Made by a program: the position numbers and the translations under genes. A stretch of 57,311 bases of DNA, taken from the NCBI GenBank assembly GCA_041576975.1, contig JBFGJY010000007.1, forward strand, positions 1 through 57,311, in the 5' to 3' direction. The stretch comes from JBFGJY01 sp041576975. GTDB lineage: Bacteria; Pseudomonadota; Gammaproteobacteria; UBA4575. The notes under the pieces were generated by a model. It had not been told where the DNA came from and made no database searches. It saw nothing but the letters and a program-made list of their open reading frames with translations. Positions 8,430 through 16,958 of the stretch are shown here, in pieces (the first letter of the stretch is position 1; each line of letters starts with the position of its first letter).

Positions 8430-9964
8430 ATATCAATCCTTTGATGACAAAACGACGCGCTGGTGTTTTATGTCACATAACTTCCTTACCTGGGTATTTA
8501 GATTATGGAGATTTAGGCTCAGATGCTTATAAGTTTATTGACTTTTTATCATCCAGCGGCTTTTCGATTTGGCAAATACTACCACTTGGCCCTACACATT
8601 CTGATCTTTGCCCATACCAATCGCTTTCTGCACATGCAGGAAATCCCCAATTAATTAATCTTGAATGGCTATGCGACAAAGGCTGGCTTAGGATAGACGA
8701 ACTCCATCAAAATCACGAAAATATCTGGGCACATCGGTTGCAATGTATACAACGTGCTTATATTAGATTTAAAAACGATGCAAATAATGACGAAACTTTG
8801 AAATTTCAAAGTTTTACAAAAAAGCATCACTATTGGTTAGAAAAATTTGCCATATTTATGGCATTACGTGAAATGTTCAAAAATCAAGCGTGGGCTGAAT
8901 GGCCTGAATCATACCGTGATTGTGACTCAACTAGATTACAGGCGTTTAGCAAAAAAAATCAATTGCCAATTGAAGCAATTCAATTTCAACAATATATATT
9001 CTTTACACAATGGGCCGAACTAAAAAAATATGCTAATGAAAATAATGTATTAATTATTGGTGATGTGCCTATTTTTGTAGCACATGATAGTGCTGAAGTC
9101 TGGGCAAATAGAAAATATTTTGCACTTGATCATACAGGCCATCCTAAATTTGTTGCTGGTGTGCCACCAGATTATTTTTCACAAACTGGGCAACACTGGG
9201 GGAATCCACATTATCAATGGCAAAAACTGGAAGAAGAAGGATTTAGCTGGTGGGTTGATCGTTTAAGAACACAGTGTGAATTATATGATGCGATTCGTAT
9301 CGACCACTTTCGTGGGCTCGCTAAATATTGGGAAATACCTGCCAGCGAGACCACTGCAGTAAATGGGCGTTGGGTTGCTGCACCAGGAAGGCATCTATTA
9401 CAAGTGTTAACTCAAATGTATCCTAGCTTGTGCTTGATTGCCGAAGACTTAGGGACTATTACGCCTGATGTTCACGAATTACGTGACGAGTTTGCACTAC
9501 CTGGTATGAATGTATTGCAATTTGCATTTGATGGTAGTGATGAGAATCCATATTTACCAAAAAATCATTTGCAAAATAGTCTCGTATATACGGCTACACA
9601 TGACAATGACACAACACTTGCATGGTATGAATCTCTATCAGCTGAAACCCAGCAATACATTAGACAATGTATTAATTATGAAACCGAAAATATGCCGTGG
9701 CCCATGATTCGTGCAGCACTTGATTCTGTCGCAAATCTTGCCATTTTTCCTATGCAAGATATTTTGAGTCTAGGTAAAGGACATCGCATGAATAGGCCTG
9801 GCACGATTGAAGGGAATTGGCAGTGGCGTTTTGAGTGGAGCCAGGTTGACCCGCACTTGCCAATAAAAATTGCTGATCTACTTAAAGAGCATAAACGAAA
9901 AAAAGTTATAAATAATTCAACTTATTCTTGCAACCAAATCATGCAGCCTGTTTCAAACTTATGA
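8426..9964 (+). CDS. malQ: 4-alpha-glucanotransferase (amylomaltase)
   Basis: A 512-aa GH77 enzyme that transfers maltosyl and longer units between alpha-1,4-glucans. Motifs are RAGVLCHITSLPG near the N-terminus, GDVPIFVAHDSAEVWAN, the nucleophile segment AIRIDHFRGL, the acid/base segment LIAEDLGTITPDV, and THDNDTTLAWY. The TTG at 8426 has GGAG 7 nt upstream and overlaps the GH57 stop; ATG at 8444 is the alternative start. With phosphorylases it would recycle short maltodextrins. Its 3' end overlaps the 3' end of the convergent phosphorylase gene by 43 bp (9922-9964), leaving no room for a separate terminator. Confidence 0.96.
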   Translation: MNINPLMTKRRAGVLCHITSLPGYLDYGDLGSDAYKFIDFLSSSGFSIWQILPLGPTHSDLCPYQSLSAHAGNPQLINLEWLCDKGWLRIDELHQNHENIWAHRLQCIQRAYIRFKNDANNDETLKFQSFTKKHHYWLEKFAIFMALREMFKNQAWAEWPESYRDCDSTRLQAFSKKNQLPIEAIQFQQYIFFTQWAELKKYANENNVLIIGDVPIFVAHDSAEVWANRKYFALDHTGHPKFVAGVPPDYFSQTGQHWGNPHYQWQKLEEEGFSWWVDRLRTQCELYDAIRIDHFRGLAKYWEIPASETTAVNGRWVAAPGRHLLQVLTQMYPSLCLIAEDLGTITPDVHELRDEFALPGMNVLQFAFDGSDENPYLPKNHLQNSLVYTATHDNDTTLAWYESLSAETQQYIRQCINYETENMPWPMIRAALDSVANLAIFPMQDILSLGKGHRMNRPGTIEGNWQWRFEWSQVDPHLPIKIADLLKEHKRKKVINNSTYSCNQIMQPVSNL

Positions 9965-12480
9965 CACAGATTTTCATGATAAGGGTACATGCGAATTTTC
10001 ATATACTGCATACCTGAAACATCTGGATTGAGTTCTATTGTAAAAACTTGCCCCTTAGATTTATTTGAACTATCTGCAGAAAACTGGAACGTATTGAATT
10101 CTTTAAACACGTCTTCTGTCTCTTCATCACTCATTACACATTCAACAATAACGTCTTTGCTTGATAAGCCATTTAAATCAGCCTCAATTTTAATCGTAAA
10201 GGGCTCTCCTTGCTTAACTGCTGTAGGTTTTTGTGTAATACATTTAATATTAATACCAGGCCATGCTTTGCTTACTTTCAATTTCCATTGGCTTAACTCA
10301 ACTGCATTTTTACCATTATTACTACTAATTACTTTTTTCTTATCACGTGCCGGCAGATAATAGTTATACATGTACTCCGATAACATACGCTGGGAATTAA
10401 AATTAGGAATAATAGATTTCATGGACTCTTTTGCAAGTTCTACCCAAGCGGCAGAATACCCTTGACCGCCTCTACTAAAATACAAAGGCACAACTTCATT
10501 CTCTAAAATTTCCAGCAAGTCATTAGCCTCTTGTTGATTACGATATTCATGATCAAACTCAGTGCCATGGGGAGTGATTGCCCAACCATTTTTGCCGTTA
10601 TAGCCTTCATTCCACCAACCATCTAAAATACTTAAATTCAATACGCCATTCATACCAGCCTTTTGCCCAGAAGTACCACTTGCCTCTAAAGGATATTCAG
10701 GCGTATTCATCCATACGTCCACACCGGCCACTAGACGTCGTGCCAAGACCATATCGTAATCCTCTACCTGCAAAACTTTACCTTGGAATTCAGGTCGTTG
10801 GGTAAATTCATGAATCATCCTTATGAGCTCTCGGCCTGGAGCGTCGTCAGGATGTGCCTTGCCGGCAAACAGCAATATAGTAGGCCTTGCTGGATCACTC
10901 AGAAGTTTGGCTAAACGCTCTAAGTCATAAAACAATAAATTAGCTCTTTTATATGTAGCAAATCTGCGCGCAAAACCAAGTATTAAAATGTCTGCATCAT
11001 GTTGGCTTACTAATTGTGTAATTCGATTAATCGTTGACTCGCTACGCCCGTTTCTACGGCATTGTGTTACGATACGCTCATGTACTGCTGACAATAATAT
11101 TGTTTTTAATTCACGGCGCAAACTCCAAAAACGATGAGGGGGAATCTCATCTAAACATTGCCAGAAATCTGAGTTATTGAGTTCGCCTCGCCATTCACCG
11201 AATCGCATATCAAATAAGTTAGTCCACTCTTTTGCTAGAAAAGTAGAAATATGCACACCATTGGTTACACATCCAATCGGGTTTTCTTTATAGGATATTT
11301 GTGGCCATATATGTGATTGCATTTTAGAAGCGACTTCACGATGTATTTTACTAACTCCATTATGAAACCTTGAACAATGCAAGGCCAAATTAGTCATATT
11401 AAAATCATTATTGTTCGAACCAGCTCCAAGTTTCATAAAAGAATCAAAATTTATACCGAGATCTTGAGCATATTGACTAAAACAACTTTGTACCAATTCT
11501 CTTTTAAAAATGTCGTGGCCCGCAGGTACAGGCGTATGTGTTGTGAATATAACATTACTTGCATTTAACTCGAGTGCGCTATCAAAATCTAACCCTTCTG
11601 AAATATTTTCACGGCACCGCTCAAGTGTGGAAAACGCAGCATGTCCTTCATTGATATGCCATATTGTAGGATGTAAGTTAAGCGCCCTTAATGCACGCAC
11701 GCCACCAATGCCAAGTACAATTTCTTGAAGAATACGTATCTCACTACCACCCTTATAAAGCTGATGTGTAATTTCTCGAATTGCTGCTTCATTTTCTGGA
11801 ATGTCGCTATCTAAAAAATACAGCTTTATATTACCTGCGATAGCTTCCCAAACTTTTAGAGTTATCTTTCGATCAGGAAGCTTTATAACTATATGTAATA
11901 CTTCTCTAGAGGATGTGCGACATACTTTTATTGGTAAGTGTTCAAACTCTGTAGGATGATAATGAGGAATTTGATTTCCATAATAATCAATTTCCTGCTT
12001 AAAATAGCCTTGACGATATAACAGGCCTACCCCAACAAACGGTATCGCCATATCACTCGCAGCTTTACATAAATCAGCCGCTAGAATTCCCAATCCTCCT
12101 GAATAGATAGGGAAGCTCTCATGAAATCCAAATTCTAAACATAAATAGGCAATTAAATCTTTTTCAGCATCCAAGCGATCAGCAAAATCAGCATACATAT
12201 TCAAATTTTGATATGCACTATAACTCGATAACACACGAGCATAATCATCCATGAAATTACTATCGCTCGCTGCATTATCTAATTTTTTCTGAGCAACACG
12301 TCGTAAGAATAATTTTGGGTTGTGATTACATTTCTCCCAAAGATCTTCATCCAACCTTCTAATCAACATACGGGCTTCAGCATTCCAGGTGTAATATAAA
12401 TCATTCGCAAGTTCCTCCAGACCTGCCAGATCTTCAGGAAGCTTGGGTTGAAATTCAATTTTGAAACGTTTAACTGTCAT
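9922..12480 (-). CDS. glgP: Alpha-glucan phosphorylase (DUF3417 type)
   Basis: An 852-aa GT35 phosphorylase releasing glucose-1-phosphate from alpha-1,4-glucans. It begins with a DUF3417 domain (PEDLAGLEELANDLYYTW, about 15-32), then the catalytic body with EFGFHESFPIYSGGLG, HINEGHAAF, and the pyridoxal-phosphate lysine Lys607 in GTSGQKAGMNG. This is the short lineage of alpha-glucan phosphorylase rather than the E. coli GlgP/MalP type. The extra C-terminal part (about 700-852) looks beta-rich and may bind glucan, which is inference. It follows the second phosphorylase gene by 182 bp, with an inverted repeat in the gap, and converges on malQ. Confidence 0.94.
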   Translation of the reverse strand: MTVKRFKIEFQPKLPEDLAGLEELANDLYYTWNAEARMLIRRLDEDLWEKCNHNPKLFLRRVAQKKLDNAASDSNFMDDYARVLSSYSAYQNLNMYADFADRLDAEKDLIAYLCLEFGFHESFPIYSGGLGILAADLCKAASDMAIPFVGVGLLYRQGYFKQEIDYYGNQIPHYHPTEFEHLPIKVCRTSSREVLHIVIKLPDRKITLKVWEAIAGNIKLYFLDSDIPENEAAIREITHQLYKGGSEIRILQEIVLGIGGVRALRALNLHPTIWHINEGHAAFSTLERCRENISEGLDFDSALELNASNVIFTTHTPVPAGHDIFKRELVQSCFSQYAQDLGINFDSFMKLGAGSNNNDFNMTNLALHCSRFHNGVSKIHREVASKMQSHIWPQISYKENPIGCVTNGVHISTFLAKEWTNLFDMRFGEWRGELNNSDFWQCLDEIPPHRFWSLRRELKTILLSAVHERIVTQCRRNGRSESTINRITQLVSQHDADILILGFARRFATYKRANLLFYDLERLAKLLSDPARPTILLFAGKAHPDDAPGRELIRMIHEFTQRPEFQGKVLQVEDYDMVLARRLVAGVDVWMNTPEYPLEASGTSGQKAGMNGVLNLSILDGWWNEGYNGKNGWAITPHGTEFDHEYRNQQEANDLLEILENEVVPLYFSRGGQGYSAAWVELAKESMKSIIPNFNSQRMLSEYMYNYYLPARDKKKVISSNNGKNAVELSQWKLKVSKAWPGINIKCITQKPTAVKQGEPFTIKIEADLNGLSSKDVIVECVMSDEETEDVFKEFNTFQFSADSSNKSKGQVFTIELNPDVSGMQYMKIRMYPYHENLCHKFETGCMIWLQE

Positions 12481-12518
12481 TTAACTAACATTCTTTGACT
12501 GGAATAAAGCAGCTTTAT

Positions 12519-12538
12519 ATTAATGCATCTGCATTAAT
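12519..12538. repeat. Perfect 9-bp inverted repeat between the two phosphorylase genes
   Basis: ATTAATGCA-TC-TGCATTAAT lies 39 bp before the glgP start at 12480. The symmetry suits a dimeric DNA-binding protein. It is not followed by a T run on either strand, so a terminator is unlikely. No regulator gene is adjacent. Confidence 0.5.
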
Positions 12539-12662
12539 TCAATTTGGTAATCTGATGTGTCTTAAGCTTTCAGGAATGATCTTCCTAAGGTTGTTGAAAT
12601 CTGAGCATTGCATAATTTATCTAATGGGCGATTTCCATGCCATATTCAAATTGTCCATATTT

Positions 12663-14372
12663 CTACCGAAGATAAGCTTCTGCAGCATAACGCCGCATCA
12701 TACCGTGACTATTAAAGCGAGTATTCTTACTCATCACATTTTTCATAATTTGTATCCATGCCGCACGATCATCATAATATATAGGTAGAACAACTTGTTC
12801 TAACTTATTATATAAACATACAGCATCTCCGCGCTGCGTATCTGTAGTGTCGATGGCCCAGCCTGTAACTCCCTCAATATATCCTTCTATCCACCAACCA
12901 TCCAATACACTCAGATGCGGTATGCCATTAAATGCTGCTTTAATTCCACTGGTACCCGAGGCCTCCATCGGCGGCATAGGTGTGTTCAACCAGATATCAA
13001 CACCGGAGGTTAAATATTGTGCAACTTCCATGTCATAGTTTTGCACATATACGATGCGCATATATCCTGATAATGTTTTAATATGGTTATTCAGTTGACT
13101 TATTAATTCCTTGCCTCGTTCATCTGATGGATGGGCCTTACCAGCGAGAATTATTTGTAAAGGATAACGTTTACTAATTGTTTTTAAGCGTTCAAGATCT
13201 GTAAACAACAAATCAGGTCGCTTATAGCCCGTCATGCGCCGAGCAAATCCTAACACACAGGAATCTAGTTCAATTTGTTCACCAGTTTTCTCTTTTATAT
13301 ATGTAATTAGATTACGTTTTGCATCAAGGTGTGCCGCCCATATTTCTTGTGCTGGAATCTGGTCAGCACGAATTAACACTGAAGGTTGATGCAACCATTC
13401 AGGGAAGTAGTGGTCATATAGCTTAGCGACTGCTCCACATGTCCAAGTTCTTGGATGTACTCCATTAGTAATGGCATTTACTTTGAATTGAGGAAATTGT
13501 TGACGTGCAATTTGAGCATGACGTGAACTCACTCCATTTATACGCCCACTAAGACTCAATGCTAGCTGCGTCATATTTAAATCAGTTTTTCCTGCTAATA
13601 ATTTGAGTTCGTTAATATCGAAATAGTCATCTAAAACTTTTTCAACTAATGAGTATGAAAATCGATCGTGTCCAGATTCCACAGGCGTGTGTGTAGTGAA
13701 TACACAACGTTCCTTAACTCTGCCGATGTCAAAATTACATTCGCCCGGTCCTACCGTTTCTTCAGGGCGACGGTGTCGACGCAATAATTCAAGTGCTAAT
13801 AAAGCAGAGTGACCTTCATTGAGATGGTAAGTGTGAGTTTCAAACCCAAGTGCACCTAACATACGCATCCCACCTATCCCTAACACTGCCTCTTGTTTGA
13901 ATCGATAGCTATTGTCGCCCCCATAAAGTACGTTAGTAATTTTTCTATCTTCAGGTGCATTTTCTACAACATTTGAGTCTAAAAGTAATATCGGTATTTC
14001 ATAACCCGAAATTCCTGGCAATATATATAGCCAAGGCCGCAACCACACCTCGCGCCGCTCAATGTTGATAGCGATTTTTGCACGTAATGGCAAAGCCCAA
14101 TCATTGGGTTCCCATGGATCAGAATGCTCAATTTGATTTCCATTATCATCAATTTCTTGTTGTATATACCCTGCACGCGAGACCAAAGTTATAACTACTA
14201 ATGGTATTTCCAAATCCGCAGCGGAGCGCGCAGTATCGCCGGCAAGAATTCCCAGACCACCGCTGTATGTGTGAATTTCAGGGCGTAATGCCACTTCCAT
14301 ACTGAAATATGCAATTTTGGGCGTATATGTAAATCGATCTAAGGGTGTCATATTAAGATTTCGTATATACAA
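12663..14372 (-). CDS. Second alpha-glucan phosphorylase family protein (short form)
   Basis: A 569-aa GT35-family protein lacking the DUF3417 domain. It carries PKIAYFSMEVAL near the N-terminus, TYSGGLGILAGDTARSAADL, HLNEGHSALLALELL and the pyridoxal-phosphate lysine Lys478 in GTSGIKAAFNG, so the active site appears intact. ATG at 14372 or at 14351 (MTPLDRF) could be the start. It lies 19 bp after the FNT gene and 182 bp before the longer phosphorylase, all leftward. Two unequal phosphorylases in one unit suggest different glucan chain lengths or acceptors, which is inference. Confidence 0.92.
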   Translation of the reverse strand: MYIRNLNMTPLDRFTYTPKIAYFSMEVALRPEIHTYSGGLGILAGDTARSAADLEIPLVVITLVSRAGYIQQEIDDNGNQIEHSDPWEPNDWALPLRAKIAINIERREVWLRPWLYILPGISGYEIPILLLDSNVVENAPEDRKITNVLYGGDNSYRFKQEAVLGIGGMRMLGALGFETHTYHLNEGHSALLALELLRRHRRPEETVGPGECNFDIGRVKERCVFTTHTPVESGHDRFSYSLVEKVLDDYFDINELKLLAGKTDLNMTQLALSLSGRINGVSSRHAQIARQQFPQFKVNAITNGVHPRTWTCGAVAKLYDHYFPEWLHQPSVLIRADQIPAQEIWAAHLDAKRNLITYIKEKTGEQIELDSCVLGFARRMTGYKRPDLLFTDLERLKTISKRYPLQIILAGKAHPSDERGKELISQLNNHIKTLSGYMRIVYVQNYDMEVAQYLTSGVDIWLNTPMPPMEASGTSGIKAAFNGIPHLSVLDGWWIEGYIEGVTGWAIDTTDTQRGDAVCLYNKLEQVVLPIYYDDRAAWIQIMKNVMSKNTRFNSHGMMRRYAAEAYLR

Positions 14373-14391
14373 AAAATAGAAGATATTCGCT

Positions 14392-15183
14392 TCACTTGTA
14401 ATCCCGTATATAAATTATCCTATATACAAATGCGACAAATAAGCCTCCTCCAATGATATTTCCCAATGTCACTGGAATTAAATTGGTTATAAAATCTGTT
14501 AAGCTAATTCCTCCTCCACTTAGCAACATACCTAATGGAATAAAATACATATTTGCTACGGAATGTTCAAAGCCAAGTGCCACAAATGCAGAGATGGGAA
14601 ACACAATTACTAAGACTTTACTTGCTACATCACGAGCAGCAAAGCCTAGCCAAATTGCTAAACACACTAGTGTATTACACAAAATTCCTCTTACAAAGGC
14701 TTGCAGAGGGTCGAGATTAACTTTAGCAATTGCTATGTTTAAAGCAGTTTCTGCAACTGCACCCGCGCCGAGCGAGAGTGCACCAGACCAAAACATGAGT
14801 GTTGCTGTACCTATTGCACCGACTAAGTTTGCAATGTAAACAAGACTCCAGTTTCGCAACAGCTGTGTTGTAGAAACTTTACGGTCTGCCCATGCCATTA
14901 CAATAAGATTATTGCCGGTAAAGAGTTCCGCCCCACCCACTACAACCAGTATTAGCCCCAATGAAAATGCCACTCCGCCCAATAATCGAGCTGGACCTAA
15001 ACCCATATTATGATCGGTCATCACTAAGGTAAAGTACATTGCACCAAATGCAATGAATGCACCGGCAAGCAGACCTAATGTCAGCGTTGGAATAGCAGAC
15101 AACGCTGCTTTTTCCACACCTATACTTTCTACTAATTTAGCTATTTTAGCCGGTGCATACGCATCAAAATTTTGTTCTTTCAA
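14392..15183 (-). CDS. Formate/nitrite transporter (FNT, FocA/NirC-like) channel
   Basis: A 263-aa protein with six predicted membrane helices, the size and topology of FNT pentameric channels for formate, nitrite or hydrosulfide. Family marks are GAFIAFGAMY in the first helix, GAELFTGNNLI in the third, RGILCNTLVCLAIWL and the central GFEHSVANMYFIP with its pore histidine. The start is TTG at 15183 with GAGG 8 nt upstream; no ATG suits. Which anion moves cannot be told from the sequence. A perfect FNR box lies 115 bp upstream, and the two phosphorylase genes follow in the same direction, tying anion exchange to anaerobic glycogen use. Confidence 0.93.
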   Translation of the reverse strand: MKEQNFDAYAPAKIAKLVESIGVEKAALSAIPTLTLGLLAGAFIAFGAMYFTLVMTDHNMGLGPARLLGGVAFSLGLILVVVGGAELFTGNNLIVMAWADRKVSTTQLLRNWSLVYIANLVGAIGTATLMFWSGALSLGAGAVAETALNIAIAKVNLDPLQAFVRGILCNTLVCLAIWLGFAARDVASKVLVIVFPISAFVALGFEHSVANMYFIPLGMLLSGGGISLTDFITNLIPVTLGNIIGGGLFVAFVYRIIYIRDYK

Positions 15184-15297
15184 AGTAACATCCTCGTTTT
15201 ATATATATTTTATATATGTAAAACCAATCCCCAATATTAAGAAGAATAAGCCAATGCGCTATTACTTTAAGTCAGTGTGTGTACTAATGCTTATATT

Positions 15298-15311
15298 TTG
15301 ATGAAAATCAA
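15298..15311 (-). promoter_or_regulatory. Perfect FNR/Anr box upstream of the FNT-phosphorylase unit
   Basis: TTGAT-GAAA-ATCAA matches the FNR consensus at all ten defined positions. It sits between the stop of the kinase fusion gene (15365) and the FNT start (15183). A strong -10 at the expected distance is not visible; ACTTAA near 15272-15267 is the nearest candidate. Confidence 0.75.
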
Positions 15312-15364
15312 TAGGTGATTACGTGTGAGTCTTAATGTCTAAATAGCTTAAAATATTATTCAAA

Positions 15365-16942
15365 TTAGAAAACCAGCATCTTAACATTTATAGCTTTTGC
15401 GATATCACTTATATGAACATCTTCTTCAGTATTAATACTTATCGTATACATTTTTTCATTTTCATCAAGTGGTACATATTTTCCAAGTTGTGAATGTAGT
15501 ACCTCAATATCAGCTTCTGATGGCTCGCATTTATCTTTAGCTCTTGTGATTAGGCGCTGCTTTAAACAATTTTCTGTTGCTTGAAACTCTAAAATAATAA
15601 AAGGAAGGCCTAATTCCGCTGCAAGTATGCGAAACTCATCACGTAACTCTCGTTCTAAAAAGCACGCATCAACAATAACCGAATAACCTGACTCGAGAAT
15701 TGATTTAGAGAGATTTGCAAGCCTTTTATATGTTTCCCTAGAAGATTGCTGCGTATAAATTCCTTCATTTACACGTGATTGAGTATGTTTCGACGCCGCA
15801 TAACCATATAATCTTTTGCGCTCCACATCCGAACGGAGTCGTATAGCTCCAATCAACTCAAGCAATGATTCAGTAAATGTAGATTTTCCTGAACCCGATA
15901 AGCCATAAGTAATTATCAGCACTACCTTGTGTTCTGCAATATATTGCGAGGCTAATTCAATGTATGATCTAAATTCACTTAGTATATTTTTCTCTTGAGT
16001 TTCTGAAAGATGTTTTTGTGAAATTCGTAATAACGCCACTTTAGCTCTTACAATTGCGCGATAAACTAAATAATACTTAAAAACACCTAGTCCTTCATAA
16101 TCGCCAGTATGTTGTAGATATAAATTTATAAATCGATTTGCAAATTCAGTATGCCCACGATCACACAAGTCCATTGTTACAAAAGCAACTTCACTCATAA
16201 CATCGATCCAGCGCAAATGTTCGTTAAAATCTATGCCATCAAAAATAGTAACCCTGTGATCATTTACTACCATGTTGCCTAAATGCATATCGCCATGGCA
16301 CTCTCGTATAAATCCATCAGCTCTTCTCTTCTGTAGTCGTGTATATTTATCAAGGTATTCTTCTTTGCTCCATGTCTTAATGATTTTTAATAGCGATAAA
16401 TTGTTTTCGTCTTTATGATTGGACTCAATTTGTTCAAAATTATCTGTAACCCAATAATCAATATCTTCAGGAGTACCAAGTTTGCCTTCCGCAGATATTT
16501 TATCTATACAAAGATGAAATTCAGCAATCTCTTTTGCCATCTCATCGATATGTTGTTGGAGTAATTGACCATGTGCTGATAAGTAACTTAGTAATGACTG
16601 TTGTGAAAATTGGCGCATTTTGACAGCATATTCGATTGGTACTCCAGACTTTTTAAAAGATGGGTGTTCAGGGCTGCCTGTTATAGCAACAACATCTAAG
16701 TAGAGTTTTGGAGCTAGACGAGTATTCAAACGTAGCTCTTCATGACAATAAAACTTGCGTTTCTCGAGTGTAGAAAAGTCTACAAAGCTAAACTGAATTG
16801 GTTTCTTAATTTTGTAAGCATACTCACCGGTAAGCAAAACCCAAGAAATATGTGTTTCTATAATTGAGATATCACTTCCTGCATGCTCATATATAGAGGG
16901 ATTACAAAGTGAAACAATCAGTTTGTCAGACTTGCTTTTCAT
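15365..16942 (-). CDS. Bifunctional aminoglycoside-phosphotransferase-like / P-loop kinase fusion (Rv2004c type)
   Basis: A 525-aa two-domain protein. The first part (about 1-320) is the COG2187 APH-like fold: ETHISWVLLTGEYAYKIKKP at the nucleotide lysine, CHGDMHLGNM as catalytic loop and IFDGIDF as the metal-binding segment. The second part (about 335-525) is a P-loop kinase with GLSGSGKST and a DACFLEREL segment, like zeta-toxin/gluconate-kinase type small-molecule kinases. The same architecture occurs in M. tuberculosis Rv2004c, a DosR-regulon member. The substrate is unknown; resistance to aminoglycosides should not be assumed. It lies 16 bp after the P-type ATPase gene, last of a three-gene leftward unit. 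A shorter homologue without the P-loop domain is at 45696-46775. Confidence 0.88.
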   Translation of the reverse strand: MKSKSDKLIVSLCNPSIYEHAGSDISIIETHISWVLLTGEYAYKIKKPIQFSFVDFSTLEKRKFYCHEELRLNTRLAPKLYLDVVAITGSPEHPSFKKSGVPIEYAVKMRQFSQQSLLSYLSAHGQLLQQHIDEMAKEIAEFHLCIDKISAEGKLGTPEDIDYWVTDNFEQIESNHKDENNLSLLKIIKTWSKEEYLDKYTRLQKRRADGFIRECHGDMHLGNMVVNDHRVTIFDGIDFNEHLRWIDVMSEVAFVTMDLCDRGHTEFANRFINLYLQHTGDYEGLGVFKYYLVYRAIVRAKVALLRISQKHLSETQEKNILSEFRSYIELASQYIAEHKVVLIITYGLSGSGKSTFTESLLELIGAIRLRSDVERKRLYGYAASKHTQSRVNEGIYTQQSSRETYKRLANLSKSILESGYSVIVDACFLERELRDEFRILAAELGLPFIILEFQATENCLKQRLITRAKDKCEPSEADIEVLHSQLGKYVPLDENEKMYTISINTEEDVHISDIAKAINVKMLVF

Positions 16943-16958
16943 AATGGTTTATAAAAGT

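Noticed and set aside
12495..12788. 97-aa forward open frame between the phosphorylase genes
   Set aside because: About half of it is antisense to the end of the second phosphorylase gene; no ribosome site or domain.
15365..16942. Aminoglycoside resistance gene
   Set aside because: The APH-like fold is of the COG2187 type fused to a P-loop kinase, not a known resistance enzyme; the context is metabolic and stress-related.
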